DNA of 64,000 bases from JACMLD01 sp963705285. Its GTDB lineage: Bacteria; Bacteroidota; Bacteroidia; Chitinophagales; Chitinophagaceae. Location: positions 6,262,001 to 6,326,000 of the forward strand of contig OY970066.1 of the NCBI GenBank assembly GCA_963705285.1, in the 5' to 3' direction. A program made the translations under genes and the position numbers. Below are positions 1 through 8,179 of this stretch, one piece after another; within the stretch, counting starts at the first letter, position 1, and each line of letters opens with the position of its first letter. The notes below the pieces were generated by a model that saw only the letters and a list, made by a program, of their open reading frames with translations, made no database searches and had not been told where the DNA came from.

Positions 1-1
1 A

Positions 2-1639
2 CAAACGGCACAAACCAGTTTGACATTAACTAATTGGCAAGCCTTAACAAATTTAAACTTGCAAATTGGCGATTTAGAACGCAAAACTCATACAGGAATT
101 AAACAAATTGCAGAAACGAATGGAATTCAATTTTACGCAACAACCGAGTTTCAAACTTTCATTAAAGCCGCTGAAAACTATATTAAGATTATTGGAAATC
201 CCGATTACCCAAGTCAGGATGATACTTGTGTTTATTGTTTACAACCCCTCCAAACTTCTGCCAAAGACCTATTAGTAAGTTACCGTACACTTCTTAATGA
301 CAAGACACAAGAAAATCTATTACAATTAAAGCAGCAAAAAACAAATCTTATCAATCTGGTTTCACAAATTGAAACAAACCTAATTTTTCATCAACAAACC
401 TTTGGGCTAGATACAGAACAGGGAATAATTCAGCCGAATGAAATTCTGGAGTATAATAAAGTATTAGGTAAGTTTAAAACAACTTTTGTTACTGACAAAG
501 TCTCGCAAGACTCAGCCTTCAATTTCGATTATTCAAAATACATCAAGTTCCTCACAGAAAAAAAGACTGAAGTAGATAACACTCTTTCTCAAAGAAAAGC
601 TTCTTTGGCAAACATTGCAACTAAAGAAACTGAAATAAAAGCCGTAATAGCTGAATTAAAAGACAGAAAATTTATTTCTTCAAAAGTCTCAGAAATAAAA
701 ACTATAATTACAAATCATAAAATTGTAAATATTCTAAATTCTAAGGCTTCAAGTTTCAATACATATTCCATAAGCAGGAAAACTTCCGATGCGCGGGAGC
801 AGCTAGTACAATTGAATTTCAACAAGCTATTTAATGACGAATTGAAAGCATTCAGGAAAGGGCATATCAAAATTGATTTAAACTTTGGAACTGACAGAGG
901 TAACTCAAAGATTTCTCACAAAATAAATGCCCACACTCTTACCGATATTTTAAGTGAAGGAGAACAGAAAGCCATTGCCTTATCAGAGTTTTTAACCGAG
1001 TTGCAGCTTGACAATATTAAAGCTCCAGTAATTTTTGACGATCCTGTAAATAGTTTGGACCATAACATCATTGACGATGTAGCAAGACGACTACTTAAAT
1101 TATCAAAAGAAAGACAGGTTGTTGTATTTACTCACAGCGTTTTGCTATTCAACAGTTTTCTCTATTTCAGCAAACAGTCGACTTTTAAAGGACTTCAATG
1201 CAAGTTTTACAATTCAAAAAATGAATATTCTGAAACTGGCGTAATTACAGAAGCAGAGGAAGAAATAAATCAAGTAAAAAGTTACATTTCAAAAATTAAT
1301 TTGATTACTAATAACACACCTAAAGACAGACCTGAAGCTGAAACTGCAGAAGATGGCTACGGATATTTGCGTTCAGCTATTGAACTATGTGTAGAACACG
1401 AAATATTCCAAGGAACAGTAAAACGTTATCAAAAAAATATTGCTCTGACTTCATTCGTGAAAGTCGATGGAAATGTTCTGAATACTCACAAAGACAAATT
1501 AAATGAAATTTTTGAACGTTGTTGTGGTTACATAAAAGGACACAGTAATCCTACTCCAATTCATAACGATCCAACGATTATTGAATTAAAGGCAGATTTT
1601 GACGAGTTCAAAAAAATTAGAGAAGCGTTCATAAAATAA
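2..1639 (+). CDS. AAA_13-type ABC ATPase, C-terminal part (5' end outside window)
   Basis: The reading frame is open to the window edge, so the N-terminal lobe with the Walker A motif lies upstream. Counting from the TTG at 20, the visible part holds a CVYC pair near residue 71, a long coiled coil (about 90-220), an ABC signature-like LSEGEQKAIALSEF near 314, Walker B VIFDDPVNSLDH near 337 and an H-loop VVVFTHS near 370. This layout matches the AAA_13 family, which includes the anticodon nucleases PrrC and RloC. The C-terminus has R451-x3-E455 and downstream histidines near 509 and 515, which resembles the R-x3-E...H ribonuclease motif of those proteins; that link is inference. Such ATPases usually act in phage defence. 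The gene lies next to a tRNA-Met island scar. Confidence 0.75.
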   Translation, partial: QTAQTSLTLTNWQALTNLNLQIGDLERKTHTGIKQIAETNGIQFYATTEFQTFIKAAENYIKIIGNPDYPSQDDTCVYCLQPLQTSAKDLLVSYRTLLNDKTQENLLQLKQQKTNLINLVSQIETNLIFHQQTFGLDTEQGIIQPNEILEYNKVLGKFKTTFVTDKVSQDSAFNFDYSKYIKFLTEKKTEVDNTLSQRKASLANIATKETEIKAVIAELKDRKFISSKVSEIKTIITNHKIVNILNSKASSFNTYSISRKTSDAREQLVQLNFNKLFNDELKAFRKGHIKIDLNFGTDRGNSKISHKINAHTLTDILSEGEQKAIALSEFLTELQLDNIKAPVIFDDPVNSLDHNIIDDVARRLLKLSKERQVVVFTHSVLLFNSFLYFSKQSTFKGLQCKFYNSKNEYSETGVITEAEEEINQVKSYISKINLITNNTPKDRPEAETAEDGYGYLRSAIELCVEHEIFQGTVKRYQKNIALTSFVKVDGNVLNTHKDKLNEIFERCCGYIKGHSNPTPIHNDPTIIELKADFDEFKKIREAFIK

Positions 1640-1904
1640 TTGCAGGAGTTTGACTCACGAAAAGTAAGGCAGCTGATAACATGGCGTTTGCCAGAATGGA
1701 AGCGGACGGAAGCGCTGTTTCAACTTTTAGTTTGTAATTTTGTGGCATATGTAAGTGATCTCCTCCTATTTTCTGTAGCGTTCTTAATTAAATTTTCGGA
1801 GCGTTGACCGGATGAAAAATAGGTTCCATCGTCATCTAATGAACCGTCACCTTCCTTGCTCTCTCAAAGAGAAATGCTTACAGAGCGCTATAGGCTCAAG
1901 AGCA
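1640..1904. other. Non-coding stretch after the ATPase gene
   Basis: No convincing gene on either strand. The first 100 bases (about 1668-1745) read like the spacer found after cassette-type genes in Bacteroidota islands (a 'CAGCTGATAACATGGCGTTTG' style sequence, then an A/T-rich tail); this likeness is from memory and weak. Confidence 0.3.
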
Positions 1905-1937
1905 TAAAAAAGCCCACAAAACATACGTTTTATGAGC
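1905..1937 (-). terminator. Hairpin terminator downstream of the tRNA-Met 3' copy
   Basis: Read on the minus strand, an 11-bp stem with two or three G-T pairs (GCTCATAAAAC / GTTTTGTGGGC) around a GTAT loop is followed by six T. It sits just beyond the 3' end of the truncated tRNA-Met copy, where a tRNA terminator is expected. It resembles the terminator that follows tRNA-Pro at 31138-31178. Confidence 0.6.
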
Positions 1938-1950
1938 TTCTCTTCTAAAC

Positions 1951-1993
1951 GTAGCGAGGATGGGAATTAAACCCATCACCTCAGGGTTATGAA
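1951..1993 (-). repeat. Truncated copy of the tRNA-Met 3' half (att-site scar)
   Basis: These 43 bases match the 3' half of tRNA-Met (2598-2640) with one mismatch and diverge exactly within the anticodon loop region. A duplicated tRNA 3' end is the usual footprint of a tyrosine-recombinase element integrated at a tRNA gene. The two copies bracket about 650 bp of gene-poor DNA, so a decayed or mostly deleted element is the simplest reading. Confidence 0.7.
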
Positions 1994-2073
1994 AACCACG
2001 AGCTTATGGCTAACGGACGTATCTGCCATGGGGCCTAATAATATATAGGGTGTCACCGAATCCAAGCTTTTTA

Positions 2074-2283
2074 TTATAGCCAGACCTCATCACTCAATGC
2101 TAAAAGATTCGGAACAGAATCGAAAGACATCGACTTAGGGGATAGCATTGGATATATCAAATTGTTAATCGTTGAAACTTGAATATAATTTTTTGAGTTG
2201 ATAGCTTTTATAAAAAATAACATCATAATTGCCTGGAAATAGTTGGAGTATTTCAGCCCAAATCTCACTGCCCAGCTTTTCAA
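2074..2283 (-). CDS. Hypothetical 69-aa protein between tRNA-Met copies
   Basis: A short open frame within the A/T-rich remnant between the two tRNA-Met copies. It begins MKSWAVRFGLKYSNYFQ and ends in a hydrophobic tail, with no recognisable domain. It could be a fragment of a decayed island gene or chance. No promoter or clear ribosome binding site is visible. Low confidence. Confidence 0.2.
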   Translation of the reverse strand: MKSWAVRFGLKYSNYFQAIMMLFFIKAINSKNYIQVSTINNLIYPMLSPKSMSFDSVPNLLALSDEVWL

Positions 2284-2564
2284 AACTGTTCTTTTCGTTT
2301 AAATTCTTAAATCCTGAATTAGGGGGATAATCTTAGTCTAAAGTGTTTTCAAATGAGGCGGCCCATTTCAGCAGCTTATCTTTCAACGACTTTTTAAATG
2401 GAGACTGGTCTATTTCTAGGTTAGCATATAAATCTCCATCAGTACTAATCCATAACGGCTACATTGATATTCGGGACTTATCTTTAAATATTTCATGTTA
2501 GTTTTATGGCTTTCCAAGACATATCATTACGCATGCACCAACGAATGCGCTCGACTAGGGTCAA

Positions 2565-2595
2565 CAACAAAAAAAAGTCCCCACTTCTGGAGACC
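2565..2595 (-). terminator. Terminator of tRNA-Met
   Basis: On the minus strand, directly after the tRNA 3' end, GTCTCC and GGGGAC form a six-pair stem around AGAAGT, followed by a run of seven T. Position and structure fit an intrinsic terminator for the tRNA. Confidence 0.6.
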
Positions 2596-2598
2596 TTG

Positions 2599-2672
2599 TA
2601 GCGAGGATGGGAATTGAACCCATCACCTCAGGGTTATGAATCCTGCGCTCTAACCAACTGAGCTACCTCGCC
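2599..2672 (-). tRNA. tRNA-Met(CAT)
   Basis: A full 74-nt cloverleaf on the minus strand: acceptor GGCGAGG/CCTCGCT (one G-T pair), D-arm AGCTCAGTTGGTTAGAGC, anticodon loop TTCATAA and T-arm GGTTCAATTCC. The anticodon is CAT; elongator Met is most likely, although a lysidine-modified Ile tRNA has the same anticodon. CCA is not encoded. Its 3' half is duplicated at 1951-1993. Confidence 0.95.
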
Positions 2673-2751
2673 CTGGCATGAGGGGGAACCCCTCAAACGG
2701 GCTGCAAAAATATAGAAATACACCCAAAATCTGAAATGAAAGCAAAAAAAG

Positions 2752-2776
2752 AGCGGGTAGTAGAAACCACCCGCGT
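2752..2776 (-). terminator. Probable terminator for the IS1595-like gene
   Basis: On the minus strand GCGGGT and ACCCGC pair around a 10-nt loop and are followed by CTTTTTTT. It lies about 105 bp past the stop codon of the transposase-like gene at 2881-3576. Confidence 0.55.
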
Positions 2777-2880
2777 ATAACATGAGAAAACTTACATCAC
2801 TGCCTTCAATAATTTAACCCGACCGGCAGCGCATCATGAGAATCCGGGCTAAATACGTTTACATCCCCCGCCGCAGGGCG

Positions 2881-3576
2881 TCACACATACGACTTGCTTA
2901 AATGAAGCGGGTATTTATAGATAATATTGAGTAAAATCTTGTTGATGTCGTCATCGCGGTAATTGTACCTGAACTCAGACTCCTTTACATGCAAATACAA
3001 GGTATTCTTGTTCATACCCCTGAACTTGAGCAAACGGCTGCGCGTATTGCCCCAGAAAACCGAAATATCATCGTGCTGGCTTTTACCGTTGCCGGCCGCC
3101 GTATCCATGCGGTACAGGCGCCACTCGTCAAAATCTGCAATGGCATGGTAACGGCCCAGCTCGCTCAGGTGGCTACCCTCCTGCCGGTGCAGCCAGCTGG
3201 CCTGCTGAAACTCGCGGATGGCCGGCTTGCTTACCGCCACCAGCTCATCAGTAAACACATTATCGTTTACGGTATAAAAGCCATAATACATATTGTTGCT
3301 TACAACATCTTCGCCCGCCGCATCCCTTACCGCGTGCAAAGGCCGCGGCTGGTGAGATGCCTTGCGGTTGCTGAACGCCTGGCTCTGCTCTTCGCAATGC
3401 CGCGCCACATGCGTTCTTATCAACTTCAGATAATTGTTAATGGTTACCCGGCTTACATTGGTGACGCCCGCAATCTGTGTTGCAGTTAAATCATCGGAGA
3501 AAAGCTGTATGATCTCCCTACAGGTTTTTTCGGATAAATGCGATCTCTTTAGCATTTTATTTTTCATAGCAATCAT
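2881..3576 (-). CDS. IS1595/ISXO2-like transposase derivative, catalytic core altered
   Basis: The N-terminus (SHLSEKTCREIIQLFSDDLT followed by a helix-turn-helix, TATQIAGVTNVSRVTINNYL) matches the DNA-binding part of IS1595-family transposases. The C-terminus (FWGNTRSRLLKFRGMN, then LYLHVKESEFRYNYR) matches the end of the ISXO2-like transposase domain. Between them the family normally shows a DESYFG motif carrying the first catalytic Asp; here the matching place reads NMYYGFYT, and the HiNGIE-like step before the FW is also changed to NGKSQHDD. The protein is full length for the family (about 230 aa) without stops. I infer either a dead transposase or a domesticated DNA-binding protein. I did not find clear terminal inverted repeats. 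A 166-aa antisense frame on the plus strand is a shadow. Confidence 0.65.
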   Translation of the reverse strand: MIAMKNKMLKRSHLSEKTCREIIQLFSDDLTATQIAGVTNVSRVTINNYLKLIRTHVARHCEEQSQAFSNRKASHQPRPLHAVRDAAGEDVVSNNMYYGFYTVNDNVFTDELVAVSKPAIREFQQASWLHRQEGSHLSELGRYHAIADFDEWRLYRMDTAAGNGKSQHDDISVFWGNTRSRLLKFRGMNKNTLYLHVKESEFRYNYRDDDINKILLNIIYKYPLHLSKSYV

Positions 3577-3812
3577 TCTACGAATTTATTCGCAGTTAAA
3601 TTGATGTTTTAACCCGGCAGTAAAAACATAAATCTACATATGCGGGTTAATTACCTGTTGAACGCGAATAACTAGATAATTAGAAAAATGGTATTGTTAG
3701 GCATCAATACCTGTCTGCTAATAGACAACAAAAGAGAGAAAAATGTTACAGCAAATTGACCAACGTAAGGAATCGACCTTTGAACGGCAGGTTTATAAAG
3801 TCCTTTGTAATA
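3577..3812. other. A/T-rich intergenic, no gene seen
   Basis: Upstream region of the transposase-like gene. No coding signal, tRNA or strong hairpin is visible here; it leads straight into tandem words of the TTGATYRG type. Confidence 0.4.
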
Positions 3813-4003
3813 GTTGATTAGTTAATCGGTTGATTGGTTGATCAGTTGAGTAGTTGATCAGTTGATTCGTTCACTTGATAATTTGGTTAATCAGTTTATT
3901 GGTTGATTGGTTGATCGGTTGATTCGTTCACTTGATAAATTGATTAATCAATGTTGACCCATTATTAGTTGATCAGTTGATTGGTTGATCAGTTGATTGG
4001 GAT
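3813..4003. repeat. Degenerate tandem words of the type GTTGATYRG
   Basis: About 190 bp made mostly of 8-9-bp words such as GTTGATCA, GTTGATTG and GTTAATCG, with a longer unit containing GATTCGTTCACTTGATAA repeated twice. The same word reappears at 4577-4619. It has no coding logic and no fixed period. It is one of several word families filling the gaps of the core chromosome. Confidence 0.8.
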
Positions 4004-4009
4004 TATCAT

Positions 4010-4850
4010 GAAATGCTTTTAAGGCGTTGGCCTCAGGTCGGCCGGGCCCTCGTACGCTTTTCGATGCTGCGTTTTTCTTTCCCCCTTTAATTGTACGGTT
4101 GTAAGCATTTCAGCCATCGCATGAATCATCTTTAGTGCATAGCCTGACGAAACCGGCAGGTTCATCAATACCCCTAAAAAATCAAAATGCCATTGATAAA
4201 AACGAGGCATCTCAAAGCGTACTGGTATCAGTCGTTATAAACGCATGCACTTCTTCTTTGTACATCTTCTTTTGCTTTGGGTTCCTTTTAAGGCGATGGC
4301 CTCAGGCCGGCCGGGCCCTCGTACGCTTTTCGATGCTGCGTTTTTCTTTCCCCCTTTAATTGTACGATTGTAGGCATTTCAGCCATCGCATGAATCATCT
4401 TTAGTTCATAGCTGACGAAAAACGAGGCATCTCAAAGCGTACTGGTATCAGTCGTTATAAACGCATGCACTTCTTCTTTGTACATCTTCTTTTGCTTTGG
4501 GTTCCTTCTAAGGCGTTGGCCTCAGGCCGGCCGGGCGCTCGTACGCTTTTCGATGCTGCGTTTTTCTTTCACCCTTTTGATTAATTGATCAGTTGATTGG
4601 TTGATCAGTTGATTGGGTTTATCATGAAATGCTTTTAAGGCGTTGGCCTCAGGCCGGCCGGGCCCTCGTACGCTTTTCGATGCTGCGTTTTTCTTTCCCC
4701 CTTTAATTGTACGGTTGTAAGCATTTCAGCCATCGCATGAATCATCTTTAGTGCATAGCTGACGAAAAACGAGGCATCTCAAAGCGTACTGGTATCAGTC
4801 GTTATTAACGCAGGCACATTTTCTTTGTCAGTCTCCGGGCGTTTACGAAG
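4010..4850. repeat. Four copies of a roughly 220-bp intergenic repeat
   Basis: Copies begin near 4017, 4287, 4508 (truncated after about 65 bp and interrupted by TTGATYRG words) and 4631. Each opens with a G/C-rich palindromic core (GGCCTCAGGCCGGCC) and continues through GTACGCTTTTCGATGCTGCG to an A/T-rich part ending in GCATGCACTTC. Copy 1 carries an extra 48-bp stretch near 4152-4199. Short frames read through it (for example 4019-4210 minus) but drift between copies, so I do not call genes. Confidence 0.8.
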
Positions 4851-4863
4851 GGAAGCAATCGAA

Positions 4864-4948
4864 CTGAGAACTCACGAACTGGCGAACTTCCGAACTTCCG
4901 AACTCGCGAACTGGCGAACTTCCGAACTCGCGAACTTCCGAACTTCTT
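4864..4948. repeat. Degenerate tandem words of the type GAACTTCC
   Basis: A run of 7-8-bp words (CGAACTTC, CGAACTGG, CGAACTCG) that ends at the stop codon of the E1 dehydrogenase gene. The same word family recurs on both strands at about 7022-7078, 11588-11735, 12085-12118 and 12779-12948. Confidence 0.85.
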
Positions 4949-6975
4949 CAACGATGCAACATGTTTTGTATAATGATGGCTACTTTGTCGGCATTGGGCA
5001 GCATGGCTTTTTCAAGGCCAGTATTGAGTGGTACCGCAGGATTGTTAAGCGCACCCAATACTTCTACCGCCTGGTCTAAATACCGGAAACAATGTTTGGA
5101 TATCCGGCCCGCCAGCGCTTCGGCAAATGAGTTATTTTGTTGTTCTTCCGTTAGCACCAGGCAGCGGCCATGTTGCTGCACCACCGCATACACCAGCTCT
5201 TCATCCAGCGGGTACAAGGTGCGCAAATCAACAATACTTACCTGCCCCGCAAAACGCTGTGCAGCTTCTTTGGCCCAATACACGCCCATGCCATAGGTAA
5301 TAATGCAGCAACTATCGCCCGCAGCAATTGTTGCATCTGCTGCTTCCTGCACCATACGCGCTTTACCCAGCGGAATAATATAATCGGCGGAAGGCTCCGG
5401 CGCTTTGGCCTCATTGGTGCCGGGCACCTTGCCCCAGTATAGCCCCTTATGCTCCAGCATTACCACGGGGTTGGGGTCGTAAAACGCGGCTTTCATCAAG
5501 CCCTTCATATCTGCTGCACTAGAAGGATAGACTACCTTAATGCCTTTTACAGACAACAATGTGGTTTCTACACAACCGCTGTGGTACGGCCCGCCGCCGC
5601 CATAAGCACCCACCGGTACACGTATAACCGCAGGTACCGCAAACTTGCCATTGCTTAAATAATAAGATTTGGCCATTTCTGTCACCAACTGGTTAAATGC
5701 CGGATAGATATAATCTGCAAACTGCACTTCTACCAGGGGCCTTGCGCCGGTAGCGGCCATGCCTACCACGCTTCCTATAATATATGCTTCCTGTATAGCC
5801 ATATTAAACACCCGGTGATCGCCAAACTGCGCCGCCAGTGTGGCCGTTTCCCTAAACACCCCGCCCAGGCGCCTGCCGGCATCCTGTCCATACAACAAAG
5901 CTTCGGGGTGTGCTTCCATTATTTCACGAATGGCAAACAGTGCCGCGTCCACCATCATTATTGGCTCTCCCCCTTGCGGGCTTCGGGTACCTTGTTCAAC
6001 GGTTACGGTTGTGGGTGCAAATACAAAATCCTGCACCGTGGCAGGGTCTGGTTCTTCGGCCTGGGTAGCGCGCAAAAAATCTGCGGTAACTTTTTCAATG
6101 GCCTCATTTTCTATTTGCACCAGCTGATCATGGTGTATACCGGCATCGAGTAACCGCTTTTTTAGTAAAGGGCCGGGGTCTGTGGCGGCATGTTGCGCCA
6201 AATCTTCCGGCGTACGATAAAACTCTTTTCGTACCCCGCTGGTATGGTGGCCCAGCAGCGGCACAATGGCCTGCACCAGGCAGGGCGATTGCGCACTTCT
6301 TGTATAGGCAATGATATCCTTTATGGCATCATAACACTCTTCAAAATTACTACCGTTGATGCGTATGCGCTTCATACCGGTAAAGCCTGCGGCATAATCA
6401 TAGGCATCCATGGCGCGGGTTTCTGCCGCGGTGGCGCTGATACCCCATCCATTATCCTGCACCAGGTAAATAATGGGCAGCTTTTTAAGTACCGCAAACT
6501 GTAAGGCCTCGCTTACTTCGCCTTCGGTCATACTGGCATCGCCCAAAGAACAAACCACGATAGGCATTTGCCCATGGGGCCCCTTTTTTAATAATGGCGA
6601 CTCAATAGCATGCAGGTACTGCAACCCCTGCGCCACGCCCGTAGCGGGTATTACCTGCATACCGGTGGCGCTGCTCTGGTGTATCATCTGCGGTTTACCT
6701 GGCTGCCTGTTGTTGGGGTGACTGTAATAAGACCTTCCACCGCTAAACGGATCGTCTTTTTTTGCCAGCAGCTGCAGCATCAGTTCATACGGTTCATAGC
6801 CCATGCCCAGCAGCATGCTCTCATCTCGGTAATACGGGCTTACATAATCAACCGGCAACAATTGAAAAGCCACTGCCAGTTGAATGGCTTCATGCCCTCG
6901 CGATGTGGAATGCACATACTTGCATACCGGCCGGTTGGCTTCATACGTTTCCGCCATAGCTCTGGCCATGCACAT
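4948..6975 (-). CDS. 2-oxoacid dehydrogenase E1, fused alpha and beta subunits
   Basis: Thiamine-diphosphate E1 component that decarboxylates branched-chain 2-oxoacids or pyruvate and passes the acyl group to the E2 lipoyl domain. The first half is E1-alpha, with the ThDP motif GDASMTEGE ... QDNGWGIS. The second half, from about residue 340, is E1-beta (YGQDAGRRLGGVFRET, MAIQEAYIIGSVVGMAATG, FADYIYPAFNQLV, GGGGPYHS). Alpha/beta fusions of this size are common in Bacteroidota. The frame stays open upstream into GAACTTCC-type repeat DNA with only TTG codons (7059, 7005). I take the first ATG at 6975, but a conserved helix (EILLKAYKL) precedes it, so TTG 7005 may be the true start. No E2/E3 genes are nearby. 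Confidence 0.88.
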   Translation of the reverse strand: MCMARAMAETYEANRPVCKYVHSTSRGHEAIQLAVAFQLLPVDYVSPYYRDESMLLGMGYEPYELMLQLLAKKDDPFSGGRSYYSHPNNRQPGKPQMIHQSSATGMQVIPATGVAQGLQYLHAIESPLLKKGPHGQMPIVVCSLGDASMTEGEVSEALQFAVLKKLPIIYLVQDNGWGISATAAETRAMDAYDYAAGFTGMKRIRINGSNFEECYDAIKDIIAYTRSAQSPCLVQAIVPLLGHHTSGVRKEFYRTPEDLAQHAATDPGPLLKKRLLDAGIHHDQLVQIENEAIEKVTADFLRATQAEEPDPATVQDFVFAPTTVTVEQGTRSPQGGEPIMMVDAALFAIREIMEAHPEALLYGQDAGRRLGGVFRETATLAAQFGDHRVFNMAIQEAYIIGSVVGMAATGARPLVEVQFADYIYPAFNQLVTEMAKSYYLSNGKFAVPAVIRVPVGAYGGGGPYHSGCVETTLLSVKGIKVVYPSSAADMKGLMKAAFYDPNPVVMLEHKGLYWGKVPGTNEAKAPEPSADYIIPLGKARMVQEAADATIAAGDSCCIITYGMGVYWAKEAAQRFAGQVSIVDLRTLYPLDEELVYAVVQQHGRCLVLTEEQQNNSFAEALAGRISKHCFRYLDQAVEVLGALNNPAVPLNTGLEKAMLPNADKVAIIIQNMLHR

Positions 6976-7021
6976 TAGTTTGTATGCCTTTAATAAAATC
7001 TCCAAATAGTTTATAGTTTTT

Positions 7022-7080
7022 AGTTTGAAGTTCGCAAGTTCGTTAGTTCCGAAGTTCAAAGTTCGGGAGTTCGGAGCTGG
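7022..7080. repeat. GAACTTCC-type words upstream of the E1 gene
   Basis: Words such as GAAGTTCG, CAAGTTCG and CGGGAGTTCGGAG run up to the E1 start and extend its open frame artificially. Confidence 0.75.
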
Positions 7081-7084
7081 CCGC

Positions 7085-7365
7085 GTAAGTTTTTGACTTT
7101 TGAATTTTGAATTTTACATTAACCTTCGCATTATTCAATCTGCGAATCTGCGGCAAAATTTTTTGACTTTTAAATTTTCACTTTTAACTTTAATTCCGCG
7201 CATCTGCGGAAAAATATATTGCATTCATGGTTTTCGCCCTTACAGGGCGGTGGTAAATGCTTTTTAATGATCATCGGGTTGCACCCGATGCTGTATGATG
7301 ATGGCCTTTCAGGCCTTTTCATTAGCGTAATGGTATCAGCGTTACCAAGGCATCATACTGATTTT
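7085..7365. repeat. Word repeats followed by three short hairpins
   Basis: At 7090-7200 the words TTTTGACTTTTGAATTTT and CTGCGAATCTGCGGC are repeated with drift; the second also occurs at 19390, 19548 and 19700. Then come three perfect hairpins with 3-nt loops: CGCCCT-TAC-AGGGCG (7235-7249), ATCGGGT-TGC-ACCCGAT (7273-7289) and GGCCT-TTC-AGGCC (7313-7325). The hairpin trio looks like a dispersed Bacteroidota REP-like unit. No gene is supported here. Confidence 0.65.
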
Positions 7366-7371
7366 GACTTA

Positions 7372-7402
7372 CAAAAAAAAACCACCCCTCGCGGGATGGT
7401 TC
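7372..7402 (-). terminator. Terminator of the FAH-family gene
   Basis: On the minus strand AACCATCCC and GGGGTGGTT form a 9-bp stem with a G-T pair around GCGA, followed by nine T. It lies 22 bp past the stop codon. Confidence 0.8.
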
Positions 7403-7423
7403 AATATTTTCTACTACGGGGGT

Positions 7424-8035
7424 TTATTTTACTTCAACAGAAAACAGGTTTTCTTCGCCAATAAAGCCTTCCAATTCATCGCCTACCACACACTCGCCTA
7501 CGCCTGCGGGTGTACCGGTAAAAACAAGGTCGCCGATATTGACAGAAAAATAGTTGGATATATAAGCCACAATTTTATCAAAATTGTTGATCATCAGGTT
7601 GGAGTTGCTTTGCTGTACAATTTCTTTGTTCTTGTACAAACCAAAACCGATGTCTTTTTTATTTTTTATTTCTGTAAAAGGAATCCACTTACCAATGACG
7701 GCGGAGTTGTCCCAGCTTTTGGCTTTCTCCCAGGGTAACCCCTTTTTCTTGAGTTCATTTTGTATATCGCGGGCGGTAAAATCAATACCGGCGGTGATAG
7801 CATCATAATATTTGCTGGCGAAACGGTCCTGTATGTATTTTCCATTTTTTGAAATACGCAATACAAGTTCACATTCGTAATGAAGTTCATTGGTAAATTC
7901 AGGGTAGTAAAACGGGGTATGCGCCTGCAGCAATGCGCTTTTCGGCTTCATAAAAATGATGGGCTCATCCGGCACCTCGTTTCCGAGTTCCTGCGCATGA
8001 GCTACATAGTTACGGCCTACACAGAATATTTTCAT
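7424..8035 (-). CDS. Fumarylacetoacetate hydrolase family protein
   Basis: FAH-fold metal-dependent enzyme (about 203 aa), the short YcgM-type that acts as acylpyruvase or oxaloacetate decarboxylase-like. Family marks: KIFCVGRNYVAHAQELG at the start, PIIFMKPKSAL, the metal-binding ELHYECELVLRI with the E-x-E arrangement, ITAGIDFTARDIQ, and GDLVFTGTPAGVGECVVGD near the end. An upstream TTG gives two extra codons, but the ATG at 8035 starts exactly at the conserved beginning of the family. Substrate cannot be told from sequence. It is separated from pth by about 145 bp and has its own terminator. Confidence 0.85.
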   Translation of the reverse strand: MKIFCVGRNYVAHAQELGNEVPDEPIIFMKPKSALLQAHTPFYYPEFTNELHYECELVLRISKNGKYIQDRFASKYYDAITAGIDFTARDIQNELKKKGLPWEKAKSWDNSAVIGKWIPFTEIKNKKDIGFGLYKNKEIVQQSNSNLMINNFDKIVAYISNYFSVNIGDLVFTGTPAGVGECVVGDELEGFIGEENLFSVEVK

Positions 8036-8087
8036 ATTCAATAAAAGAATTTGGTTGTTTAAACAATCAAGTTAGGTGTCAGCTCTA

Positions 8088-8106
8088 AAAAAAAGCCTGG
8101 CTTTAT
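8088..8106 (-). terminator. Weak terminator after pth
   Basis: Minus strand AAAGCC-A-GGCTTT followed by a T run, about 75 bp past the pth stop. The stem is short, so termination here is tentative. Confidence 0.35.
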
Positions 8107-8179
8107 AGTTATATTGAATATCAAAACTGCGCTGTTGTAAAACAGTGCTTCTGCGAAAATAACGATTCAGATGAATAAT

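Noticed and set aside
2989..3489. 166-aa plus-strand open frame
   Set aside because: Fully antisense to the IS1595-like gene, whose translation shows clear family motifs.
4019..4210. 63-aa minus-strand open frame in the 220-bp repeat
   Set aside because: The frame is not kept in the other repeat copies.
4864..4948. Possible CRISPR-like or iteron array in GAACTTCC words
   Set aside because: Word length and spacing drift from copy to copy and the words occur in many unrelated gaps; no replication gene is adjacent.
6610..6978. 122-aa plus-strand open frame opposite the E1 gene
   Set aside because: Shadow of the E1 coding sequence; its translation has no domain.
7219..7464. 81-aa plus-strand open frame
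   Set aside because: Reads through the dispersed hairpin trio and the FAH terminator, so it is repeat-derived.
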